Part shown: piece after piece, positions 1 through 11,213 of the stretch
How positions within the stretch are numbered: the stretch's first letter is position 1
Layout of the letters: each line of letters begins with the position of its first letter
Origin: Manihot esculenta
Lineage: Eukaryota > Streptophyta > Magnoliopsida > Malpighiales > Euphorbiaceae
NCBI RefSeq assembly: GCF_001659605.2
Contig: NC_035168.2
Location: 7,434,058-7,498,057, forward strand
Direction: 5' to 3'
Length of the DNA stretch: 64,000 nt
The notes under the pieces: generated by a model
What the model was told of the DNA's origin: nothing
Database searches by the model: none
What the model saw: the letters and a program-made list of their open reading frames with translations, nothing else
Made by a program: the position numbers and the translations under genes

Positions 1-777
1 CTAGGGGCCTCAAACTAACTTAAACCCCAACTACAACACACAAGCAAGCCACATTGTTCACAAACCACATAAAACCTAACATTTGCTTAAAAACTCATAC
101 AACCCTATACATGCCATTCTACCCCATAAAACAACTTAAAACTTACTTAAAACACGTAAGGAGCTTAAGATCGGCTCTTACCTCTTGAAGATCGAGAGGG
201 AGACGACCTAAACTTGGAGATCCACGAAAATGAGCTCCTGAGTTCCCAAAGCTCCAAAACTTGTTTCAAAAGTTCAAAACCTCCAATGCAAGCTTAAAAC
301 TCAAGAAAAATAGTGGGGATTTGAAGGAAAAACACTAGATTGGGAAGAGGGAGGTCGGAAGCTAGCTGTGGCCGAAAATGGGAGAAAGCTCGCCCATTTC
401 GGCCAAGTGACCCTTTTATAGTGGCTGGCCAGACCACGTTCGGGGGCCGAACTTGCCTCCGCATACATGCCATGTTCGGCGGCCGAACTTGACTTTCGGC
501 GGTCGAACCTGAACTTCCCTCACTCATGCTTTTCGGGGCCTAACGTGCCTCCAAAACGCATGCATGTTCGGCGGCCGAACTTGACTTTCGGCGGCCGAAC
601 CTGGGTTTTCCTCCAAAGACTTTTCATGCAAAAACTCATTTCATTTTCATACTTAAAACCATGAAATGCTTTAAAACATTTTATGAAAACATATTTCTAC
701 CCTACTAGAGGCTTCCGACATCCGAGATTCCACCGGACGGTAGAAATTCTGATACCGGAGTTTAGCCGGGTATTACA
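1..777 (-). repeat. 3' LTR of element 1 (partial, cut by window edge)
   Basis: Bases 1-777 match 7746-8522 with about five substitutions. It ends TATTACA at 777, the inverse of the TGTAATACCC element start. It contains the TATA box (minus strand, 411-420) and a cluster of TTCGGCGGCCGAA palindromes between about 440 and 605. By comparison with 6107-8522, about 1.64 kb lies beyond the window. Confidence 0.93.
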
Positions 778-790
778 TTCTCCCCCCCTT
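778..790 (-). other. Polypurine tract of element 1
   Basis: On the minus strand AAGGGGGGGAGAA directly precedes the TGTAATACCC start of the 3' LTR. This is the expected position and composition for the plus-strand primer. Confidence 0.85.
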
Positions 791-867
791 AAGAACATTC
801 GTCCCCGAATGTTCACCAAACAACACATAACATACATACTAAACACGTAAAACACTTCACACTTACC

Positions 868-2877
868 TTAAAAGAGATGAGGATATTGCTGGAGCATGGA
901 CTCCCGTGTCTCCCAAGTGCACTCTTCCAAGTTGTGGTGGTTCCACAGGACTTTCACCATCGGGATTTCCTTGTTTCTTAACTTTTTGATCTGGGTGTCT
1001 ATGATCCGTATTGGCTGTTCAACATAGGTGAGATCCTCTTGGACCTCCACATCATGCTCACTAAGAACCTTGCTCGGATCTGACACAAACTTCCTCAACA
1101 TCGAAACATGGAAAACCGAATGGATTCTTGCCATTGAAGCAGGTAAATCCAGCTTGTACGACACATTCCCAATCTTTTGCAAGATTTCAAAGGGTCCGAT
1201 GTATCGTGGGGCTAGTTTACCTTTCTTCCCGAAGCGAACCACTCCCTTCATTGGAGACACCTTGAGCAATACCAGATCCCCCTCCTGAAACTCTAACTGC
1301 CTTATGCAAACGTCTGCATAACTCCTCTGTCTGCTTGCAGCAGTCTTGATTCTCTCTCTGATTATGGGTACCACCCTGCTGGTAATCTCTACTAGCTCAG
1401 GCTCTGCCAAGGCCTTCTCTCCAACTTCCTCCCAGCAAACAGGTGATCTGCATTTCCTTCCGTACAAAGCTTCATATGGAGCCATCCCGATGCTAGCATG
1501 ATGGCTGTTGTTGTAGGCAAACTCTACCAAAGGTAGATGCTGCCTCCAAGAACCGCCAAAGTCCAGCACACACATTCTGAGCATATCCTCGATAGTCTGG
1601 ATGGTCCTTTCCGACTGTCCATCAGTCTGGGGGTGGAAGGCAGTGCTGAAATCCAATCTAGTACCCATGGCATTCTGCAGACTCCGCCAAAATCTGGAGG
1701 TGAACTGGGGCCCTCTATCTGACACTATCGAAACAGGAACCCCATGCAGCCTGACGATCTCATCCACATATACCTGCGCCAACTTGTCCACAGAGTAGCC
1801 ACTCCTGACAGGGATGAAGTGAGCAGATTTGGTGAGTCTGTCCACAATCACCCATATGGAGTCCAATCTGTTGGACGTCGCCGGTAACCCTACTACGAAG
1901 TCCATAGCTATATTTTCCCATTTCCATTCTGGAATCTGTAGCGGGTTAAGCATTCCGGCCGGCTTCTGATGTTCAAGCTTCACCCTCTGACACACTTCGC
2001 AGGCTGACACGAACTGTGCCACTTCCTTCTTCATTGCTGGCCACCAATAAACTTTCTTCAAATCTTGATACATCTTGGTGGCTCCGGGGTGAATGCTGTA
2101 TCTTGCATTATTAGCCTCTCTCATAATGTCTCCTTTTAGCCCTATGTCATCTGGTACACATAATCGACTCCCATAGCGGAGGATCCCCTTACTGTCGAAT
2201 CTGAACTCACTACCACTGCCTGACTGAACAGTCCTGGCAATCTTCACTAACTCGGGGTCCTCATGCTGTTTCTGAGCAACTTGCTCAAGGAACACGGGTG
2301 TCACTTTCATCTGGGCCAACAAGGCACCTGTACCCGACAACTCTAACTGTAGCCCTTCTTCGATGAGCTTGTAGAACTCCTTTACTACTGGTCTTCGTTC
2401 TGCTGTGATGTGGGATAGACTGCCGAGTGATTTCCGGCTTAAGGCATCAGCTACAACATTAGCCTTACCCGGATGATACTGGATTTTGCAATCGTAGTCA
2501 CTGAGCAGTTCTACCCATCTTCTCTGTCTCAAATTCAAATCTCTTTGACTCAGGATGTGCTGCAGGCTCTTATGATCTATGAAGATCTCACATTTTACCC
2601 CATAGAGGTAGTGCCTCCACATCTTGAGTGCAAAGATTACTGCTGCCATCTCCAGGTCGTGTGTGGGGTAATTCAACTCATGCTTCTTCAGCTGCCTAGA
2701 AGCATAAGCAATCACCCTCTTATTCTGCATCAGTACACAACCCAGTCCCACACGGGATGCATCACAAAAGACTGTAAAGTCCTCATCACTAGATGGCAGA
2801 GCTAAAACTGGTGCTGAATTCAACCTCTTCTTAAGCTCTTCAAAACTCTCTTCGCACAGGTCGGTCCACAGAAATTT
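868..2877 (-). pseudogene. Element 1 pol, C-terminal part: RNase H - integrase - chromodomain
   Basis: Frame open from just after the TAG at 2878 to the stop at 868; the first residues continue the RT frame, so this is not a separate gene. RNase H begins with FCDAS and includes FIDHKSL (element 2 has FTDHKSL). The integrase has the zinc-binding stretch starting HPGATKMYQ and ending CEVCQ. Its DDE core shows [15 protein letters not shown] and QSERTIQ. The last 50 or so residues (PMVKVLWNHHNLEECTWE) are a chromodomain-like tail, which in chromoviruses directs integration to heterochromatin. Apart from the upstream stop, no break is visible. It lies on the RNA downstream of gag-protease-RT and would be made only by read-through or from a revertant copy. 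Confidence 0.9.
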
Positions 2878-5800
2878 CTAGTTCTTCCTGGTTAACCTGG
2901 TCAGAGGAGCTGCTATCTTTGAGAAGTCCTGAACGAACCTCCTGTAGTAACCAGCCAAACCCAAGAAACTTCTAATCTCTGTCACTGAAGTGGGTCTAGG
3001 CCAGTTAGCCACAGTTTCTGTCTTCTTGGGGTCCACCTCAATACCATTCTCTGACACTACATGCCCCAAGAACGAAATGCTCCTCAGCCAGAACTCACAT
3101 TTAGAGAACTTGGCATACAAGCCATGTTCCCTTAAAGTCTGCAAGACCAACCGCAGATGATGGGCATGCTCTTCTGCATTCCTGGAATACACTAAGATAT
3201 CATCTATGAAGACAATAACGAAGTGATCCAGGTATTGGCTAAATACTCTGTTCATGAGATCCATGAATGCTGCAGGGGCGTTTGTTAACCCGAACGGCAT
3301 CACTAGGAACTCATAGTGCCCATATCTGGTCCTGAAAGCTGTCTTCGGCACGTCTTCATCTCTGATCCTCAGCTGATGATACCCAGATCTCAGATCTATC
3401 TTGGAGAAACAACCTGCTCCTGCTAGCTGGTCGAATAGATCATCGATCCTAGGCAACGGGTACTTGTTCTTGGTAGTGACCTTGTTCAACTGTCTGTAGT
3501 CGATACAAAGTCTGAGGGATCCATCCTTCTTTTTCACAAACAACACTGGAGCACCCCAGGGTGAGGTACTCGGTCGGATGAAACCCTTGTCTACCAGCTC
3601 TTGCAACTGTTCTTTAAGCTCTTTCAGCTCTGCTGGCGCCATCCTGTAGGGAGGGATAGAGATCGGTCTGGTTCCTGGCATCAATTCTATCTCGAACTCT
3701 ATCTCCCTAGGAGGCGGTAAACCTGGCAGCTCGTCTGGGAAAACATCTAAGAACTCTCCAACCACAGGCACCGAGGCGGGCTCTCTGACATCTCTGTCTA
3801 GCTCTCTCACATGAGCTAGATAACCCTGACAACCCCTCCTGAGCAGCCTACGAGCCTGTAGGGCTGATATCAAACCTCTAGGTGTACTCCCCCTGTCTCC
3901 TCTAAAGACAACCTCTGACCCATCCTGACATCTGAACTTAACTACCTTGTCTCTGCAATCCAAGGTAGCACCATGGGTAGATAGCCAATCCATCCCTAGA
4001 ATGACGTCAAAATCTGTCAAGTCTAGAACCACTAGGTCGGCGGATAGGCATCTTCCCTCTATGAAAACTGGACTGTACTGGCAGACTGACTCTGCCACTG
4101 ACGGGTCACACTTGGGTCCACTGACCCATAGGGGACACTCTAACCCAGAGACCATCAAACCCAACCTCTCGACCGCTCTCGAAGAAACAAAAGAATGGGA
4201 TGCACCCGGGTCCATTAAGGCATAAGCATCTGAACAACCAATGATGATATTACCTGACACCACGGTGTTGGATGCGTTTGCCTCCTGCTGTGTCATTGTG
4301 AAGATCCGTGCTGGAGCTGACGGACCTTCCCCTCTGTAAACTGATGAAGAAGAGGCTGACCCTCTCCCTCGGCCTCTGCCACTAGCCTGTGTTGCGGCTG
4401 AAGCTGCTGGCTGTGCCACACTACCTGAAGTTGGCTGCTGGGGCTGTGCCGTAGGAACTGCTCTCGGACACTCCCAAGACATGTGTCCCTCCTGCCCACA
4501 CCTGTAGCAGGCTGTCGTCCCAAACCGGCATACCCCTCTGTGTAGCTTACCACACCTTGCACACACTGCATTATCAGCACCAGAGCTTGAGCCTCCTCCT
4601 AATCCCAGACCTGATTTGATCCTGCTCCAGAACTTATTCTTCTTTGGTTTCTTAGTGGTACTGCCCCACTTCTTACTAGCTGAACCCAAGGATGAAGGGT
4701 CTATCCTTCCCCCACCTGGGGTCTTAGAACCTGAAGGCTGTGTTACTGACTGTTTAACTGTCCCCTCGATGATTGCACTAGCCTCCATTCTCCTGGCCAT
4801 GTCTACAATGGCATGGAAACTTTCTCTATCAGCTGACTGAATCAAGGAGGAATACCTGGAATGGAGCCTCATGATATACCTCCTTGACTTCTTCGGATCT
4901 GTGTCCAGATGTTGCCCAGCAAACGGCAACAACTCTAAGAACTTGTCGGTGTACTCATCGACACCCATTCCATCTGTCTGCCTCAGCTGTTCAAACTCAA
5001 TCATCTTCAGCTCCTTTGAACTGTCAGGGAAAGCCCATCCTGCGAACTCATTCGCAAACTCCTCCCATGAAAGACTGTCCACCCTCGGTTTCACGTAGCC
5101 CTTGAACCACTCACGGGCCTTTTTGCATTTCAGGGTGAAACCAGCCATCTGAATGGCTCTGTTGTCATCAGCCCCTATCTCATCTGTAATTGTTTTGACC
5201 TTCTCCAGGTACACAAACGGATCATCACCGGTATCAAACTGGGGAGCACCCAACTTCATATAGTCGGTCATCTTGGCCTTGCTCCCCCCAGATGAGGTAG
5301 GTTGAGGTCTTTGGGTTTCTGGAACTGTGGGTTCTGCTGGTGGTGGTGGTGCGGCATCCCCTGGGATAGGGTTTGCTGTGCCTGGATGGAAGGATGGAGG
5401 TGGGTACATAGGGTACTGTGGATACTGTGGGTAGAAAGGTGGGTATGGCATGTGAGAAGGGTAAGGATTAAAACTGGGGTAATCCGATGTACTTCCCATC
5501 GAATACCCGGGGTATGGTGAAAAAGGTGGGTACTGGGGTGGTGGAACAAACCCCGAGGCCTGAGTGCCTCCCTGAGACTCACCCATGCCCTCTTCTGGCA
5601 TGCTTACACCAAGGTTACCGTCCCTCCTCTGCTCCACATCCATCTCTTCTTCTCCATCAACTGACATTCTTTCCTGAACTGTACCCCTTACTGATCTGCT
5701 TCTACCCAGATCCAAAGACCTTCTAGGGTCCCTCACTGCTCTGTCCCTGTTGGACCTGCTTGACATTGCCCTTGGCAATGCTGGAGGACGGGCGCTCGTG

Positions 5801-5922
5801 CCCTCATCCTCCGGTGGTACTCTAGTCAATCTAGCTGATTGACGAGTTCCTCGCATTCTGTTTACTGAAAAACAGCACAGATAACAAAACATTAGCATCA
5901 AATGGTTCATGTGGAAACACAT
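2878..5922 (-). pseudogene. Element 1 gag - protease - RT, ending at a premature TAG
   Basis: A 1014-codon frame. The likely translation start is the Met at 5856 ([10 protein letters not shown]) rather than the upstream Met at 5922, whose 22-residue extension looks like leader. A proline/tyrosine-rich N-terminal region is followed by a retrotransposon gag domain (about residues 215-400). A CCHC zinc knuckle [14 protein letters not shown] lies at about 471-484, preceded by a second Cys-rich motif. The protease has [10 protein letters not shown] (about 567-576). RT has [10 protein letters not shown] near residue 905. The frame stops at 2878-2880 after TRLTRKN, where element 2 reads KNQKFLW, so CAG became TAG. 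All polyprotein enzymes downstream are cut off. Confidence 0.92.
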
Positions 5923-6089
5923 GAACCCACATCATATACACATCATATTCATAGCATATCTCATGGCATATATACTTTCATTCTAGACAGGACTCTACAT
6001 CCTATCCTAGTGGACATGATTTCCTATTGTGCTTGACCTTTCTATCACATCTATGAGCCCGACACTCTAGGTCCGACCATATGAACCTA

Positions 6090-6103
6090 GGGCTCTGATA
6101 CCA
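6090..6103 (-). other. Primer binding site of element 1 (initiator tRNA-Met type)
   Basis: On the minus strand TGGTATCAGAGC lies 3 bases inside the 5' LTR. This is the usual plant chromovirus site complementary to the 3' end of initiator tRNA-Met. It is a primer site, not a tRNA gene. Confidence 0.9.
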
Positions 6104-6828
6104 CTCTGTAACGACCCGAAAATCGGACCGCTACCGGCGCTAGGATTCAGGTCGGCATAAGGCCGCCAGAACCCGTAGCAAGCCAAACATACATCCTGTG
6201 AACCTGTTTAATCCCATACATGATCAACAACATACATAAAAATTAAAACTTTTCTTTCCAAGCCTAATCTGTGCATACATAACATATCATAAACCCCTCA
6301 TTGGAGTCCTCATCAAATACCTCAATGGGTAACATATCATAACATGATAGGCTTAGATAACATAAACATCATAAAAGCATTTTTGGATCATATACACAAG
6401 GGATTAAAACAACCTCCAGTCAAGCACATTCTAAACTTTCATTACATTACATAACATACTTTTACATTACAAATAAACCATGTCCACCACTAGGCTATTA
6501 CATACACTTCTCTTACTCTTCTTGACTTCTCTATCTACTCAGCACCTGCAAGACTGGGGTTAGGGGAGAGGGGGTGAGCTAAAAAGCCCAGTGAGCAGAA
6601 AGTAAACACATTTGATTTAATTCCTCCATTTTTAGGTTTATTATTGTTTATTTTATTATTCTTTTTCTTATTATCATTATTATTATTATTATTATTATTA
6701 TTTCATTGTTTTATTTCATCATATTATTTACCTTTTTCTTTTTCTTTTCATGCTTTCATGAAATGCAACACATCACAGCTAATCACATAAAGGATGGTAT
6801 TGTCACCATTAGTCCTCAACATCTCCAA

Positions 6829-6976
6829 ATGCCAGGGGCGTAGAATGGGCCTCGCTGGTCTTTCTCTTACATAACATAACATAACATCCTAAAGTGCCAG
6901 GGGCGTAGAATGGGCCTCGCTGGTCTTTCTCTTACATAGTGCCAGGGGCGTAGAATGGGCCTCGCTGGTTTTTCAT
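6829..6976. repeat. 45-bp minisatellite in element 1 LTR (3 units)
   Basis: Units beginning GTGCCAGGGGCGTAGAATGG start near 6829, 6894 and 6939. The last two are exactly 45 bases apart; the first pair is separated by an ATAAC-rich spacer. The element 2 LTR carries four units. Confidence 0.85.
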
Positions 6977-8155
6977 AACATATCATCATAACATAACATC
7001 AGAGGACTATGGATCACCCAACAACCATCCACATCAACATCAAATTATGCAATGCAACATATTCGTGAATTTCTAATGCAAACATCCTGAAATATTTCAT
7101 GGCATTAATGATGCATGAGTATGCTTTTAGATTCATTCATTTGTTCATTTATTCAATTACTTTACTTAGAAACTTAGGGAGTTATCCCACTCACCTGGTG
7201 ACTGAAGCTTTAACAACGGACTCTGAACGACTATCTCACAACCGGGGGTCTCGGTTCCTCGGGTCCGAACCTACACAGGTGGACTCAAATGAGGCACCAA
7301 ACAACAAGAACATAACTCTAAACATACCCCCAAAAACCTCCTAAAACACCTCAAAACATCCCTAGAAAACATGCAAGAAAAGGCTGGGAAGGGCACTTTC
7401 GGCGGCACCTTCGGCGGCCGAAAGTCCCTCCAGAGCCGAAAGTCAGGCAGGTTCGGCGGCACCTTCGGCGGCCGAAACTCCCAGACAGAGACGAAACTCA
7501 TGCATGTTCGGCGGCACCTTCGGCGGCCGAAAGTCTCGGACAGAGCCGAAACTCCCACTTTCGGGGCAGGCTTCGGCAGCCTAAAGCTGCCTCTCAAGCC
7601 ATGTTCGGCGGCCGAAACTCCCTTCGGCTGCCGAACCTGGTTTCTGCCAAGGGCAGAAACTTGGCTCCTCTTGCCTCCAAGTTCCCAAACTTCCTAATCA
7701 TGCATAAAACTCTTCTACAACACTCATACACAAGCATACAAACTCCTAGGGGCCTCAAACTAACTTAAACCCCAACTACAACACACAAGCAAGCCACATT
7801 GTTCACAAACCACATAAAACCTAACATTTGCTTAAAAACTCATACAACCCTATACATGCCATTCTACCCCATAAAACAACTTAAAACTTACTTAAAACAC
7901 GTAAGGAGCTTAAGATCGGCTCTTACCTCTTGAAGATCGAGAGGGAGACGACCTAAACTTGGAGATCCACGAAAATGAGCTCCTGAGTTCCCAAAGCTCC
8001 AAAACTTGTTTCAAAAGTTCAAAACCTCCAATGCAAGCTTAAAACTCAAGAAAAATAGTGGGGATTTGAAGGAAAAACACTAGATTGGGAAGAGGGAGGT
8101 CGGAAGCTAGCTGTGGCCGAAAATGGGAGAAAGCTCGCCCATTTCGGCCAAGTGA

Positions 8156-8165
8156 CCCTTTTATA
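8156..8165 (-). promoter_or_regulatory. LTR TATA box (element 1, 5' LTR)
   Basis: TATAAAAGGG on the minus strand, directly downstream in element sense of the palindrome cluster. The same box is at 411-420, 14937-14946, 29336-29344 (plus) and 44870-44877 (plus) in the sister LTRs. Confidence 0.7.
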
Positions 8166-8522
8166 GTGGCTGGCCAGACCACGTTCGGGGGCCGAACTTG
8201 CCTCCGCATACATGCCATGTTCGGCGGCCGAACTTGACTTTCGGCGGCCGAACCTGAACTTCCCTCACTCATGCTTTCGGGGGCCTAACGTGCCTCCAAA
8301 ACGCATGCATGTTCGGCGGCCGAACTTGACTTTCGGCGGCCGAACCTGGGTTTTCCTCCAAAGACTTTTCATGCAAAAACTCATTTCATTTTCATACTTA
8401 AAACCATGAAATGCTTTAAAACATTTTATGAAAACATATTTCTACCCTACTAGAGGCTTCCGACATCCGAGATTCCACCGGACGGTAGAAATTCCGATAC
8501 CGGAGTCTAGCCGGGTATTACA

Positions 8523-11213
8523 GACGATCTCATCCACATACACCTGCGCCAACTTGTCCACAGAATAGCCACTCCTGACAGGAATGAAGTGAGCAGATTT
8601 GGTGAGTCTGTCCACAATCACCCATATGGAGTCCACTCTGTTGGACGCCGCCGGTAACCCCACTACGAAGTCCATAGCTATGTTTTCCCATTTCCATTCT
8701 GGAATCGGTAGCGGGTTAAGCATTCCAGCCGGCTTCTGATGTTCCAGCTTCACCCTCTGACACACTTCGCAGGCTGACACGAACTGTGCCACTTCTTTCT
8801 TCATTTCTGGCCACAAATAAACTTTCTTCAAATCTTGATACATCTTGGTGGCTCCGGGGTGAATGCTGTATCTTGCATTATGAGCCTCTCTCATAATGTC
8901 TCCTTTTAGCCCGATGTCATCTGGTACACATAGTCTACTCCCATAGCGGAGGATCCCCTTGCTGTCGAATCTGAACTCACTATCATTGCCTAACTGAACA
9001 GTCCTGGCAATCTTCACTAACTCTGGGTCCTCATGCTGTTTCTGAGCCACCTGCTCCAGAAACACGGGTGTCACTCTCATCTGGGCCACCAAGGCTTCTG
9101 TACCAGACAACTTCATCTGTAGACCTTCCTCAATGAGCTTGTAAAACTCCTTCACCACTGGCCTCCTCTCTGCCGATATGTGGGATAAACTGCCTAGTGA
9201 CTTCCGGCTTAGGGCGTCTGCCACGACATTCGCCTTACCCGGATGATACTGAATCTTGCAATCGTAGTCACTCAGCAGCTCTACCCATCTCCTCTGTCTC
9301 AAATTCAAATCTCTTTGACTCAGGATGTACTGCAGGCTCTTATGGTCTGTGAAGATCTCACATTTTACCCCATAGAGGTAGTGCCTCCACATCTTGAGTG
9401 CAAAGATTACTGCTGCCATCTCAAGGTCATGTGTGGGGTAATTCAACTCATGCTTCTTTAGCTGCCTCGAAGCATAAGCAATCACCCTCTCATTCTGCAT
9501 CAGTACACAACCCAGTCCCACACGGGACGCATCACAAAAGACTGTAAAGTCCTCATCACTAGATGGCAGAGCTAAAACTGGTGCTGAAGTCAACCTCTTC
9601 TTAAGCTCTTCAAAACTTTCTTCGCACTGGTCGGTCCACAGAAACTTCTGATTCTTCCTGGTTAACCTGGTCAGAGGAGCTGCTATCTTTGAGAAGTCCT
9701 GAACGAACCTCCTGTAGTAACCTGCCAAACCCAAGAAACTTCTAATCTCTGTCACTGAAGTGGGTCTAGGCCAGTTAGCCACAGTTTCTGTCTTCTTGGG
9801 GTCTACCTCTATACCATTCTCTGACACTACATGCCCCAAGAACGAAATGCTCCTCAGCCAGAACTCACATTTAGAGAACTTGGCATACAAGCCATGTTCC
9901 CTCAAAGTCTGCAAGACCAACCGCAGATGATGGGCATGCTCTTCTGCATTCCTGGAATACACTAAGATATCATCTATGAAGACAATAACGAAGTTATCCA
10001 GGTATTGGCTAAATACTCTGTTCATGAGATCCATGAATGTTGCAGGGGCGTTTGTTAACCCGAACGGCATCACTAGGAACTCATAGTGCCCATATCTGGT
10101 CCTGAAAGCTGTCTTCGACACGTCTTCATCTCTGATCCTCAGCTGATGATACCCAGATCTCAGATCTATCTTGGAGAAACAACCTGCTCCTGCTAGCTGG
10201 TCGAATAGATCATCGATCCTAGGCAACGGGTACTTGTTCTTGGTAGTGACCTTGTTCAACTGTCTGTAGTCGATACAAAGTCTGAGGGATCCATCCTTCT
10301 TTTTCACGAACAACACTGGAGCACCCCAAGGCGAGGTACTCGGTCGGATGAAACCCTTATCTACCAGCTCTTGTAACTGTTCCTTAAGCTCCTTCAGCTC
10401 TGCTGGCGCCATCCTGTAGGGAGGGATAGAGATCGGTCTGGTTCCTGGCATCAATTCTATCTCGAACTCTATCTCCCTAGGAGGCGGTAAACCTGGCAGT
10501 TCGTCTGGGAAAACATCTAAGAACTCTCTAACCACAGGCACCGAGGCGGGCTCTCTGACATCTCTGTCTAGCTCTCTCACATGAGCTAGATAACCCTGAC
10601 AACCCCTCCTGAGCAGCCTACGAGCCTGTAGGGCTGATATCAAACCTCTAGGTGTACTCCCCCTGTCTCCTCTAAAGACAACCTCTGACCCATCCTGACA
10701 TCTGAACTTAACTACCTTGTCTCTGCAATCCAAGGTAGCACCATAGGTAGATAGCCAATCCATCCCTAGAATGACGTCAAAATCTGTCAAGTCTAGAACC
10801 ACTAGGTCGGCGGATAGGCATCTTCCCTCTATGAAAACTGGACTGTACTGGCAGACTGACTCTGCCACTGACGGGTCACACTTGGGTCCACTGACCCATA
10901 GGGGACACTCTAACCCAGAGACCATCAAACCCAACCTCTCGACCGCTCTCGGAGAAACAAAAGAATGGGATGCACCCGGGTCCATTAAGGCATAAACATC
11001 TGAACAACCAATGATGATATTACCTGACACCACGGTGTTGGATGCATTTGCCTCCTGCTGCGTCATCGTGAAGATCCGTGCCGGAGCTGACGGACCTTCC
11101 CCTCTGTAAACTGATGAAGAAGAGGCTGACCCTCTCCCTCGGCCTCTGCCACTAGCCTGTGTTGCGGCTGAAACTGCTGGCTGTGCTACGCTACCCGAAG
11201 CTGTCTGCTGGGG
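8523..11213 (-). pseudogene. Element 2 protease - RT - RNase H - integrase (3' end removed by element 1)
   Basis: In-frame continuation of gag after a TAG at 11214. Protease motif [12 protein letters not shown] motif [10 protein letters not shown], RNase H FCDAS and FTDHKSL, the integrase zinc finger (HPGATKMYQ...CEVCQ) and the first catalytic Asp (MDFVVGLP) are all readable without further breaks. At AQVYVDEIV the frame runs into the LTR of element 1 and acquires about 25 foreign residues before a chance stop at 8442. The second catalytic Asp and the Glu of integrase are missing here. The sequence is very similar to element 1 throughout, with a few substitutions such as DNFVIVF for DHFVIVF. 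Confidence 0.9.

Larger units (their letters stand above)
1..8522 (-). mobile_element. Element 1: Tekay/Del-type Ty3/gypsy chromovirus, nested in element 2
   Basis: Nearly complete LTR retrotransposon read on the minus strand. Its 5' LTR is 6107-8522 and its 3' LTR is the 777 bases at the window start; the outer 1.6 kb of that LTR lies outside the window. PBS, gag, protease, RT, RNase H, integrase and chromodomain follow in the Tekay order. The visible 777 LTR bases differ from 7746-8522 at about 5 sites with no net indel, so the insertion is recent. The right edge abuts the integrase gene of element 2 in mid-codon context, showing that element 1 jumped into element 2. One CAG-to-TAG stop interrupts the polyprotein. 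The target duplication cannot be confirmed because the left edge is missing. Confidence 0.92.
6107..8522 (-). repeat. 5' LTR of element 1, 2416 bp
   Basis: Bounded by TGTAACGACC at 6107 and GGGTATTACA at 8522. In element sense, U3 runs down from 8522. It holds a cluster of GCC-box-bearing palindromes (8180-8345), the TATA box (8156-8165), a second palindrome cluster (7390-7640) and a 45-bp minisatellite (6829-6976). An AT-rich microsatellite (TTA)n occurs near 6650-6710. The LTR is immediately followed by element 2 integrase sequence. Confidence 0.95.

Noticed and set aside
6090..6103. Possible tRNA-Met gene (also 12859 and 31270)
   Set aside because: Only the 12-14 bases complementary to the tRNA 3' end are present, adjacent to LTRs; these are primer binding sites.
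6829..6976. Regular repeats with spacers resembling a CRISPR array
   Set aside because: Inside a plant LTR, unit and spacer sequences are near-identical, only 3-4 units, no cas genes; it is a minisatellite.
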